A stretch of 64,000 bases of DNA from Macropodus opercularis. Taxonomy: Eukaryota > Chordata > Actinopteri > Anabantiformes > Osphronemidae. The notes below the pieces were generated by a model. It made no database searches, was not told the DNA's origin, and saw only the letters and a list, made by a program, of their open reading frames with translations. Below are positions 20,601 through 30,266 of this stretch, in pieces. The DNA lies in assembly GCA_030770545.1 (NCBI GenBank), contig JAUCMP010000053.1, positions 1 through 64,000 on the forward strand, given 5' to 3'. Both the position numbers and the translations under genes were made by a program. Numbering within the stretch: position 1 is the first letter of the stretch; every line of letters starts with the position of its first letter.

Positions 20601-21192
20601 CCCGGTTCGGGAGAAGATGCATAGGCATGGGCTAAGTCGAACACCTCTGTGTCCGCGGGCAGCATGTGCAGGTGTAGAAACGGTGCGGCACGTTATGTGG
20701 GATTGTAATTTTGCTAGGGTGGTGTGGGCAAGGGTCGAGGGTGTGTTAAAGAGATTTGGGGGGAATTTGGTGTTGTCATGGGCAGTGGTGGAGAAAGGGG
20801 ATGGAATGGTATTGGGGTCACAGGTGACTTGTCTGCTGTGGTTGATGTTGAGTTTGTACAAAAGGGGTTTGTGGTTGGCGCGGCAGGAGTTAGTTAAGAG
20901 TGGGAAACAGGTCACAGTGGGGGTGGTTATGAAAAAGGTGGAATGGGATGTCGCAGAAAGAATGAGGTGGGACGTGGAACGGTGGGGATATCATGCGGCG
21001 AAAGAAAAATGGAATTGTAGAGGTGTATATGGAATGTTTTTTGTGGACATAATGATTGGTACGGGTAACATCCCTGTGTATTTGTGCTTTATGTTCTTAA
21101 GGTTTTTTGATATGTCTGTTATTTTTGTTGTTTTGTTTTATTGTTGTTTGGTTTGGGTTTACATATTGTTCTGTGTTGTAAAAATGAAGTGA
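17684..21192 (+). pseudogene. Element C ORF2, one frameshift
   Basis: The endonuclease half is open from ATG 17684 to a stop at 18346 (TFNVRGLRD, QETHLRD, GGDWNE). The rest is open in another frame from about 18290 (FFFSDHCGLVF) to 21192. The break lies in a T run at about 18307-18315, one base short by comparison with element B. Downstream, FDRVHWG, SGVRQGCPLSPLLF, YADD at 19720-19731 and the C-terminal Cys/His finger are intact. After the KEKW motif where the element B protein nearly ends, this frame runs on through the 3' UTR as a hydrophobic tail, so the natural stop seems lost. Confidence 0.88.
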
Positions 21193-21217
21193 AATCTGTT
21201 AAAAAAAAAAAAAAAAA

Positions 21218-21368
21218 ATCTGTTCTTATCAGTTTAATATCTGATACGTCCCCTACCCGGGGACCATATATTAAATTGCTTTTTGGAGCAGGGAGGTGGA
21301 ACAGGGGCTTGCTCCGTCCACTCCACGCATCGACCTGGTATTGCAGCGCTTCTGGGAACGGTGCACCC
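21218..21368 (+). pseudogene. RNU2: U2 snRNA gene, 3' fragment after element C
   Basis: U2 nt 38-188 following the poly(A) of element C. The sequence is otherwise like the reference. Confidence 0.95.
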
Positions 21369-21674
21369 CCACACTCTGTGTTCAACGCCAAGCCATTGTC
21401 ATTGCGCTCCGCTCTGTCGGGCTCACCTTCTGTCCAGCCTATGGGATTTCCTGTGGGAAAAGGCAGCAATGCAGGATGGGACAAGTTTGCTCCCCTTTGG
21501 GAGAAAACAACAAGACAGAGAAAGAACAGCGACTAACGTTCGCCAGCCTTTACTGAAAAGTACAACTGGTGCAGACCGGTAGGCTCCGCAAAGCTGCCTT
21601 CTTCCCACTGTCAGCACCGTCAGTGAGCGTGGTTAGTCCCGGAGAGAGCTCCCTGAGTGCGAGCGGAGCAAGTC

Positions 21675-21838
21675 ATACTTACCTGGCAGGGGAGATACCA
21701 TGATCAAGAAGGTGGTACACCCAGGGCGAGGCTCAGCCATTGCACACCGGCTGTCTGACCCCTGCGAATTCCCCAAATGCGGGAATCTCGACTGCATAAT
21801 TTGTGGTAGTGGGGGACTGCATTCGCGCTCTCCCCTCG
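21675..21838 (+). ncRNA. RNU1: U1 small nuclear RNA gene, type II
   Basis: Two substitutions against the reference: GGTTCACCC to GGTACACCC in stem-loop I, and CTGCGTTCG to CTGCATTCG in the 3' stem-loop. The Sm site and the U1A loop are intact. Confidence 0.94.
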
Positions 21839-22266
21839 TCAGCTGTCAAAGACAAAAGCCTAGTCGTGAGCCACTGTGATTGCACAGAGCCTATCGGGCG
21901 CATGGCTCCGGGCAAGGGGAGGGGCCTAGCAAGCGGCGATAGCTGGGCCTCCGTGACGGCTGTGGCTGGGAAGACGAGGGGCCTCTGCTTCGCTTTGAGG
22001 CCCGGGCCATCTTCGCTCCGGTTTCTCTTCATAACGCACAAGTCTTGCGCCTTTTACTAAAGATTTCCGTGGAGAGGAACTCAAACGGGTTGAGTCAATT
22101 TTTGCTGGGCTTTGCCCCTCGGCAGAGCCGCCAGAGTTTTGTGAAAGTAACAGAGAAATACACCGGCGTCGAGAGACGACCCCTCCCAAGTCTTTCTCGT
22201 GGCCTCGCGTTTTGTGCACGCAGAGCTGCAGAGTGTCCTGCCTGTGTCACTTTATATGCGTGAGTG

Positions 22267-22360
22267 TCAATCAATCAATCAATCAAACTTTATTTATAGA
22301 GCGCCACATCCCAACAAAGAGTTGTCCAAGGCGCTTAACAGACAATAACACCAATAATAA
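22267..22360 (-). repeat. Retroposon 3' tail with (TCAA)n in type II spacer
   Basis: A (TCAA)n run followed by a stretch whose reverse complement reads GCGCTCTATAAATAAAG. This is a typical end of a fish L2/CR1-type LINE or of a SINE using that tail, in minus orientation. It is the founding insertion that distinguishes type II units. Confidence 0.6.
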
Positions 22361-22594
22361 ACAATATTAAAACAGATAGGCATACAAGCCTATCTGTGTA
22401 AGTGTGTTTGTGGTTCGATGCTTTGAAACGCATGCGTTGCCATGTGTGGGTGTAACTTCATGTAAAACTTCATGTAAACAATATTAAAACAGATAGGCAT
22501 ACAAGCCTATCTGTGTGAGTGTGTTTGTGGTTCGATGCTTTGAAACGCATGCGTTGCCATGTGTGGGTGTAACGTCATGTACGCGCGTCAGCAC
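22361..22594 (+). repeat. 117-bp minisatellite, two copies
   Basis: Two 117-bp repeats starting ACAATATTAAAACAGATAGG, each carrying AACGCATGCGTTGCC, the candidate U2 distal element core. A short stem, ATAGGCATACAAGCCTAT, recurs in each copy. Confidence 0.85.
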
Positions 22595-22780
22595 AGGCCC
22601 TGATGCTCAGCGGGCCTGCAGTGGATCGTCATGTGGAAGATCTGGGGGCGTGCAAGGAGAGCACGGCTGTGGGCGGTGCTAAGCAGACGGCGCTTTCTCG
22701 CTGCCAGTTCAACACACTGCACCGCGACCAGCGAGGGGCGCCCAAAAGAGGCGGCCTCTGGCATCACGAGCATGCAGGTC

Positions 22781-22835
22781 ATCGCTTCTCGGCCTTTTGG
22801 CTAAGATCAAGTGTAGTATCTGTTCTTATCAGTTT
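22781..22835 (+). pseudogene. RNU2: U2 snRNA gene, 5' fragment truncated by a provirus
   Basis: U2 nt 1-55, ending at TTATCAGTTT, where the long terminal repeat of the minus-strand provirus begins. The matching 3' part is absent: the far side of the provirus joins the spacer of another unit. Confidence 0.94.
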
Positions 22836-23437
22836 GTAGTTGTTACAGAGATTTTCCACTGAAAGAATTCAGTCAAACACAGCACTGAGATTCAAAATAA
22901 TACAAATGATTTATTTCTCATAAGTGGTGCAAAATATATGAAAGGCAGATATAAGAAGTCACCTGTTTCCTCCCTGCAGGGGTAGAGCTCGCTGGCGCGT
23001 GGGGGAGCTCCGGGCCTGACCACAGAGAACAAGTTATCTCCTAGGCAGGCAACGAATCTCTCCTACTCTCCTAGTTGGGGTGTTGGTTTTTAAACCCTTA
23101 ACGTGCGTCAGTAGAGAGAAGACCATTGCCCAATTTTGGTCTTCGGATCTGGATAGTTTAGACTAATGACTCTGTTTACGGGAAAGTTATCAACAGGTCA
23201 CTTCGACCTAGCGTGTTCCCGGAGCAGCCCCACTCGCCAAGAACTTTTCCAGATGTGGGATGTTATCTGCCAACATAAGAGGTTCACATCCTGGACACAG
23301 AAACTCCATCACCTCACAGCCTGCACTTATGAGAGCCTATTCTCCCTATGTCTACACACTCACATGAGTAACAAATAATACTGCATTAATACTAAACATA
23401 TTACATATGAACTATATATCCCCTATTTTCTACTACA
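22835..23437 (-). repeat. Provirus 3' LTR (complete)
   Basis: About 603 bp. On the minus strand it begins TGTAGTAG and ends CTACA. An AATAAA polyadenylation signal is present on the minus strand near 22910. A purine-rich tract (GTGAGGGGGAAAG) lies just upstream of it at 23440-23452. Confidence 0.85.
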
Positions 23438-23452
23438 GACTTTCCCCCTCAC

Positions 23453-24188
23453 GGGATTACTAAATCCCGTCAAACCCTTGACTATGCTACTCTCATCTCG
23501 GCCCTGCCTAACTTTGCCACTATGTCTAAATAAGAGACTAAACCCAGTTATCCCCATTAATTTTTAGCCTTAGCTTGAATGCCTATCTCCGTCCTATCCC
23601 AGAACATCAGCAATTAATCTAAAGACACACATCAATCTAAACTAGAATTAACATTTCAAAGGTCCTGCAGGTGGAAGAGGCGATTCTCCGTACTCTGCCC
23701 AAAGAACAGAATTCACACAATTCACACAATCCATGATTTCACATCAATGTTCTTAAAAGCAACAGATTCACTACAAATATCGTCCCAGCCACACTCGCCA
23801 ACCAAGGGGGTCCCGGGATGTCTTTTCCGGGAGCAATAGCCTCCGTTGATCCACGGGTGCAGCCGATTTGGAGTTGCAGCGAATCTGCGCGAAAAGAAAA
23901 GAACAGACATCAGGCAAATCACTAGAACTGGGCACATCTTAGAGTATGTGTTGCAAATTATGAATTATAACCCTCTGACCTCATGCTATGGTAACTGTAT
24001 AGGTTGGTTAGTTGTATAAGGCATAAAAACTGATACATTCTATATAAATCCAGTAATACAACAGTGTATGGTGGAGAAGTCAGAGGCTAAAGGTAATGAG
24101 TGCAATATGCCTGTATGTGAATCATGTGTATATTTGAGAATACAAAAACATTAATGATGAGTGAAGATCTTCTGGCTCAGCTCTGGTC
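23453..24188 (-). other. Provirus region between env and 3' LTR
   Basis: About 740 bp with no recognisable gene. It is AT-rich and contains the end of the env transcript region. Confidence 0.5.
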
Positions 24189-24966
24189 TCACTCTTCCCC
24201 CTCGTCTACTTCGTCTCTCTCGTCATCGTCATCGTCATCGTCCTTCCTGATATGGATCCATTCCGGCACAGGAAACAGGTCGTGGTCCATCTTGTCCTCA
24301 GCGATCCTACTCTGCTCTATTTTCTCTATTCTCTGTTTCATCACTGTCATCTGTAAACTCTCTTTCTTAACTGCTCTGAGGGCCAGTGATTTCATCAGAG
24401 GAATGCAACAACACAGGATGAAACCCATCATTACCACTCCTATCGACACTGTTATGACTAATCTAATTAACCCCTGCTTCCAACCACTAGCAGTGTTCTC
24501 CAACCAACTAATCCAGCTCACATTCGCATCCCTGCCAGCGTTCTCTTTCACCTCTGCCTTCAGTGCTTTCAGCTTCCTCATTGCTTCAGTAAATGCTCCG
24601 CCAGGAGCCGTGTGACCTGGAATGTAAGTGCAGCAATATTCACCAATGAGAGCACACACACCTCCTTTCTCAGCCAGCATCCAATCAATGGCCTGTCGGT
24701 TCTGCCACGCCATAGCACTAGTGGCACTCACCTGCTCTCCTAGAGCACCCAAGGCATCATCGGTGTAATTAATGAAACGCTGTTGGTTGTAATAAATGTA
24801 GTTGATCCACTCAGTATTTTTGTTAGCGGTTATCCAGGGCAGAATTGACTCAAAACCTGACGCAATTTCATTTCTAGCTTTAAATTCACTAGGGATTCCC
24901 CTGGGTTGACCAATTGAGTCCAGGTAAACCTTAGGGTCTGGATTAAATCCTCTCTTAGCTCGAGTA
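24189..24966 (-). pseudogene. Provirus env, transmembrane subunit only
   Basis: Open from a furin-type site (RAKR) right at the deletion junction. The surface subunit is absent. It shows a CX6CC motif at 24630-24656, preceded by a region like the gammaretroviral immunosuppressive domain, one membrane span (about residues 105-125 of the open frame after 24752) with a CCC run, and a long cytoplasmic tail with an acidic repeat encoded by (TCATCG)n. It has no start codon or signal peptide, so an envelope product is unlikely. Confidence 0.8.
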
Positions 24967-26511
24967 GCTCACCACCTCCAGGTTACCATTTTCCTCCCGG
25001 ACCACTGCGAATCCTGCTTTAAGGGCGTCCCCTTCTCTGTAGCAGGAACCATCTACAAATAATGTCAACTCTACATCCTGAAGAGGAATTGCACTGAGAT
25101 CCGACCTTAGCTTGGCATAACGTTCAGCCTCTGCCACACACTCATGTGGTTCCCCGTCACTGGGTAGAGGAACCGAATCAGCCGGATTTTTTACTTTACA
25201 CACACGCACCGTCACATCTGGATACTCAAGCAGTCTGTGATAGTCACTGAGGCGTTGTGCTGTCAACACAAACTTGCCTCTCTCAATCAGATTCACCAGC
25301 TTGTGATGGGACAGAATCTCGATGGGATAACCCATTGTCAATGCAGAAGCTTTTTCATACATCAAATGTGCGGCCGCCAAGTGACGATAACAAGGTGGAA
25401 GACCTAGTTCAACTGGTGTTAAAGCCACAGAGTAGTATGCAATAGGCTGCGCACGTGTTCCCACACCTGTTCTTTGGGCCAACACGCCACAGGCATGATC
25501 TTCTCTACAGGAAACATACAACAGAAATGTCTTCTCATAGTCTGGGAGCGCCAAAGCAGGAGCCTGCTGCAACAACTGCTTAATGGTTTCAAATGCCATG
25601 TGACCCTCTGGGGTCCACACGAGTTTCTCCTGTAAATTTCCAGCTCCTTCAGCTCTTACCATTTCTCTCAGGGGTTGCACGATTGTTGAATACCCCTCGA
25701 TCCACTCTGCACTGTAACCTGTCATTCCTAGGAAAGTTAGCATTTCCCGAACTGTGGTGGGTTTGGGAGCCTTAGACACAGCTTCCAATTGGGATAGAGA
25801 CACAGCACGTGTTCCCTGTGTAATCAACCTCCCCAAATACTCCACTTGGTCTTTACAGTACTGAAGCTTTTTCAAAGATACCTTATGGCCTCGTTCAGCC
25901 AGCAGTGTCAACAAAGTGATGGAATCCGCATGGCACGTTTCCCAGTCAGGTGCACAGAGAATAATGTCATCAACATACTGCAGAACAGTACTTGTGATCT
26001 TACTTGCCAAATCTCCCATGTCTTCTTTCAAGACTTTGTTGAACAAGTGGGGACTGTGTTTGAATCCCATAGGCATACGTGTGTACGTATAGGACTGTCC
26101 CTGATACGTAAATGCAAAGAGATGCCTACTGCCTTCACTCAGTGGCACACTGAAAAATGCAGAACAGAGATCAACCACCGTAAACCACTTTGCATTAGAA
26201 GGAACGTTGGATAACAAAGTGTGTGGGTTTGGCACTTCGGCCTGAAAATCTTCTACGACCTCATTTAGAGCTCGGAGATCATGCACCAATCTATACTTAC
26301 TCTTGTCTGCCTTTTTGATAGGTAGAATTGGTGTATTGCTGCGTGGATTGGGCTCCTTCACCAATACACCCGCATCCAGCAGCCCCTGGATTGTCGGCTG
26401 AATCCCAGCCTCTGCTTCTTGTTTTAATGGATATTGTGGCTTCCAGGGAGGTCTGCATCCTGGCTTAAGATGCACCTCCACAGGTTGTGCGGACTGAATG
26501 AAGACACACAT
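24955..26511 (-). pseudogene. Provirus reverse transcriptase, truncated RNase H
   Basis: The reverse transcriptase has LVHDLRALN, MPMGFKHSPHLF and the catalytic YVDD at 25966-25977, then the connection region. RNase H begins with LFVDGSCYREGD and stops after about 30 residues, at the junction with env near 24960. The rest of RNase H and all of integrase are missing, so the element cannot integrate by itself. Confidence 0.87.
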
Positions 26512-27469
26512 CTGTGTCGTGTGTTGACCATAGTTTTCCTGGTACTCTCTCTACCATCTCTTTCTCCAGATCAGAGTGTTGGCAGCTGAATACTGCCTGA
26601 CATGGAAGACGAATGGCCTGTGGGAAAGCCCATCCCTCAGCGGAAATAGCTATTTTCAGGAATGAACCGTCCTCACTCAACCAAATGCTTTTGTTCTCTG
26701 TCGGCGTAAATTTAGCCTTCTTAGATTCTACGATCATGGGGCCTAAGTGTTTTGGCTCATACTCTGGATTGACTAACAGAGTAACATGAGGGATACTGTC
26801 TTTTATTCTAAACTCCTGATCTAAATAGGAATTTCTCTCTACCACCATGGCAGCTCCCTGTTTCCCTAACACAATAGAAGCTGATTGTATCTGAACTTTC
26901 CCTGGCTGTCTTCCTAACCATGCATCGGGCTGAGCTTCTGATTCTCTTTTAAAAAACTGGAGGGTACAGTGAGGTGGACATGCCGGCCGCGATGCTCCTG
27001 GCATATTGGCTTTAATAAAGTCCATCCACAGCTCAGCAGAGTTCATGAATGTCTCGTTCAGGTTCCCAAGCCAGTAAACCATCTCCTCCTCTGCTATGAC
27101 AGTCATTTGGTGATGTGCATTGTCCACAATTATTCCATCAGGCGTGCACCAAATAGCACATCCCAGTTTACACAATGCGTCTCGTCCGAGTAAGTTTACA
27201 GGCGTCTGGTTCGATATCAAAATTGGCAGCTCCACAGTTTTTCCTTGGAACTGTAAAGGAACAGGGTCTGAGACGGGAATCAGTTGCTTTGTCCCTGAGA
27301 ATCCAACGATCCGCACAAATTGGCCAGATCTTGGGAGGTGTTCAGCATCAGTGTGACTCACACAGGTGTATGTCGCACCTGAGTCTGCCATCATGTCCAG
27401 AGGTTTACCAGCTACAAGTACTGGCACCATCGGTTCTTCATCAGGGCTTGAAGATGATGTTAATGACAA
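26465..27469 (-). pseudogene. Provirus protease region of pol
   Basis: It is in the same frame as gag, after the gag TAG. The aspartic protease shows the catalytic DSGAT at 27371-27385 and the later LLGRDAL motif. The frame leaves the pol reading frame near 26505-26515, in a TGTGTG stretch, so protease and reverse transcriptase are separated by a frameshift. Confidence 0.83.
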
Positions 27470-27508
27470 CTGACACCCTCCCAGATTCCCCTGATTCTCA
27501 GGGCATCC

Positions 27509-29163
27509 CTAGTATCCAGCGGGCGGGCCCCGCCATGGATTGGTGGGCCCCCTCGACCTGGGCATTCCCTGTCCATTTGAATTGAACCTGTCCTGATATC
27601 GTCCAGGGCACTGATTTCTCATGTGTCCCATCCGGCCACAGCTGTAACATCTTATAACTCCAGCTCCCCTACCTCGCCCAGCGGAAAATCCTCCTCTCAT
27701 TCTAGGAGTTCCACCTGACCATCCCCCTGGCTGAACATAGATCACCTGGGGAGCCGCTGGGGGTGGAGCTGACGCTGGAGGGGGACGATGGGCCTCAGCA
27801 ACCACAGCCTGCATTTTCTTTTTCCCCTCTGTCAGCTGTTGCTGGGTCAGTTTTCTTACCACCTCAGCATCGGCTTGCTTCAGACGCTGGGCCGCAGCCC
27901 GCACCTTGGTGACAGCATCCACCACGTGATCTGTGAACTGATCAAATGGCATGCTGTACAGTCCCACAGCATCACCCAGCTTGCTCTGGGCTGGCAGTGG
28001 CAAACCGTCAACTATTCTTTTCCGGAGCGCCTGCCTATGGAAAATGTCCTCATCAGGCTTGGCACCTGTCTGCCTTATCCACTCTTTGCGAGTGAGGTGT
28101 ACATAGGCTTGTGGGCTCTCCTCTTCTTTTATAGGTGTGGCCACGATGCTGTCAGGCTGGATTCTGGTGGGATAGCGTAATCTGAGGGCTGTCCATAGTG
28201 TGTTGCGGTGTCGGTTAAAAAGGTCTCCATCATGAGCCTGTGTCCCCGCATACACACCCAGCTGTGCTGCTCGGAAAGCTTCTTCCATTTCCTGTTTACC
28301 CAGGATTTTTCCCAGGACAGCTTTAATGTCCCCCATCGCTAAAATGATAGCAATGGTTTCCTACTCAAATGCTGCCACCCACTTGCTAGCTCCGTCATGC
28401 AGGCATGGCAGCCTCTGCACCAACCCCTCTAAGTCCATTGTAGGCCAGGGCACATATTGGAGATTCGCCCCTTTGGCCAGCAGGGGGTACTCGGAGGCTT
28501 CCTCCACTACTACTGACGTCATCGGTTGACCAGCAGAGCTGAGAGTTATGACTCCATTCATACTTCCACGTTCCTCCAGCACCTCACTTCCGAGGTTGAA
28601 AGCAGGCGCGAGTCCTTTCCGGCCCGCAGCTGCATGTTCTTTTTTCCTCAGGATGGACTGTGGAAATTTTGGCCTGGCTCCAACCTGCCCATTCTGGGGG
28701 GTTGACACCATGTCTGGGTCTGGCAGTTTAGAATATTCCGCACCCAGAAAAGATTTTTCAATGCTCTCTTCGCCTCTAGCTGCCCCATTGCCTTTCACCT
28801 CACACACCTGCTCATCCGACTCACCGCACCTCCCGCTGCGCTCAGCCTCCTGCAAAGCCCTCACTACCTTGTCATGCAATCCACTCACACGTCTCGGGTC
28901 CCTATCTGTCAACTTCACTGCCCTTAAATAGGTTTCAGGCAAATCCATAACCTCATCCAAATCTTTTTCTGCTCTAACTGCCTTTTCACATGTTGAGCTG
29001 TCTTTTCTCCTAACATCTGGGCATGCTCACTAAATAGTTGCAACACTGCAGCCTCACACTCACGCTTACGCACACGCTTTGCAGATTTATCTTTGAGCTT
29101 GTGATTTTTTACTAAAACTTCCATTTCAGCACACTGTCTCAAGTCATAATTTAAAGTTTCCAA
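27509..29163 (-). pseudogene. Provirus gag, two breaks
   Basis: The gene for the structural polyprotein. The N-terminal part (29163-28924) and the next part (28960-28361) are in different frames, with the shift in an A-rich run near 28975. An in-frame TAG at 28361-28363 then interrupts it, and the frame continues to 27509. The last part carries a capsid-like region and one CCHC knuckle (CYSCGRMGHMRNQC), followed by Gly/Arg-rich sequence. The terminal stop is TAG with the protease in the same frame, as in gammaretroviruses. Confidence 0.85.
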
Positions 29164-29553
29164 CCCGTGTCTGTTAAAATTTTTTAGTGGTCAATAGGTT
29201 GCATCATTTTCTCCTTTTAGACACATCAATAGAACAAACAACGCACAACACATGCAGCAACAGTTATTTAAGCAGCAGAAGCAGAAGTGACCTCGTATAA
29301 AGCCTTTACCACCACGGTGAGGTTTCCCTCACACCAAATTCTTTTCTTAAGGCAGCCAAATTAGAATTTAACTGTTTTTAGGTCACCTTGTGACTTTGTT
29401 AAACAATTTTAAACAAACATTCTCCCAACTGATCCCAGACACAGAGTCCGTCACATAAAAGCAAAACGCTGTTTTTTACCTGTGGCCACACGTGACGAGG
29501 TCTGTGTCCAGGAACCAGCCGGCCGAACGCCGTTCTCAACTCGGCTCCCTTTT

Positions 29554-29571
29554 GCCTTCTTCGTGACGCCA
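29554..29571 (-). promoter_or_regulatory. Provirus primer-binding-site candidate
   Basis: TGGCGTCACGAAGAAGGC on the minus strand begins 7 nt inside the LTR end, with the TGG that pairs with a tRNA CCA end. I cannot name the tRNA with confidence. The leader from here to gag (29164-29553) shows nothing else recognisable. Confidence 0.5.
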
Positions 29572-29578
29572 AGAATTC

Positions 29579-29895
29579 TGTAGTTGTTACAGAGATTTTC
29601 CACTGAAAGAATTCAGTCAAACACAGCACTGAGATTCAAAATAATACAAATGATTTATTTCTCATAAGTGGTGCAAAATATATGAAAGGCAGATATACGA
29701 AGTCACCTGTTTCCTCCCTGCAGGGGTAGAGCTCGCTGGCGCGTGGGGGAGCTCCGGGCCTGACCACAGAGAACAAGTTATCTCCTAGGCAGGCAACGAA
29801 TCTCTCCTACTCTCCTAGTTGGGGTGTTGGTTTTTAAACCCTTAACTTGCGTCAGTAGAGAGAAGACCATTGCCCAATTTTGGTCTTCGGATCTG
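29579..29895 (-). repeat. Provirus 5' LTR, truncated
   Basis: Matches the inner 317 bp of the 3' LTR. The outer 286 bp (U3) is missing, and GGATCTG is joined to the U1-U2 spacer at CCAGTTCAAC with the shared bases CTG. Transcription from this LTR is unlikely. Confidence 0.87.
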
Positions 29896-29972
29896 CCAGT
29901 TCAACACACTGCACCGCGACCAGCGAGGGGCGCCCAAAAGAGGCGGCCTCTGGCATCACGAGCATGCAGGTC

Positions 29973-30160
29973 ATCGCTTCTCGGCCTTTTGGCTAAGATC
30001 AAGTGTAGTATCTGTTCTTATTAGTTTAATATCTGATACGTCCCCTACCCGGGGACCATATATTAAATTGCTTTTTGGAGCAGGGAGGTGGAACAGGGGC
30101 TTGCTCCGTCCACTCCACGCATCGACCTGGTATTGCAGCGCTTCTGGGAACGGTGCACCC
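29973..30160 (+). ncRNA. RNU2: U2 snRNA gene, C50T variant
   Basis: Full length, with CTTATCAG changed to CTTATTAG (nt 50) in stem II. Its upstream region keeps only about 77 bp of normal spacer before the truncated provirus LTR. The proximal element is retained but the distal palindrome is lost. Confidence 0.94.
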
Positions 30161-30266
30161 CCACACTCTGTGTTCAACGCCAAGCCATTGTCATTGCGCT
30201 CCGCTCTGTCGGGCTCACCTTCTGTCCAGCCTATGGGATTTCCTGTGGGAAAAGGCAGCAATGCAT

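Larger units (their letters stand above)
16108..21217 (+). mobile_element. Element C: full-length U2-specific Keno-like LINE
   Basis: About 5.1 kb in the same subfamily as A, between U2 nt 33 and nt 38, with a loss of TAGT and a poly(A) of about 17. ORF1 is intact and ORF2 has one frameshift. The 3' UTR ends in GAAATCTGTT just before the poly(A), echoing the target ATCTGTTCTT that follows. Confidence 0.9.
22835..29895 (-). mobile_element. Endogenous gammaretrovirus-like provirus, defective
   Basis: A provirus on the minus strand within a U2 gene. In reading order: a truncated 5' LTR (29579-29895), a primer-binding-site candidate, gag, protease, reverse transcriptase with only the start of RNase H, the transmembrane part of env, a polypurine tract and a complete 3' LTR. 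Integrase, most of RNase H and the surface part of env are deleted. The two LTRs differ at only 2 of the 317 comparable positions by eye, so integration looks recent although the coding region is damaged. Confidence 0.9.
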
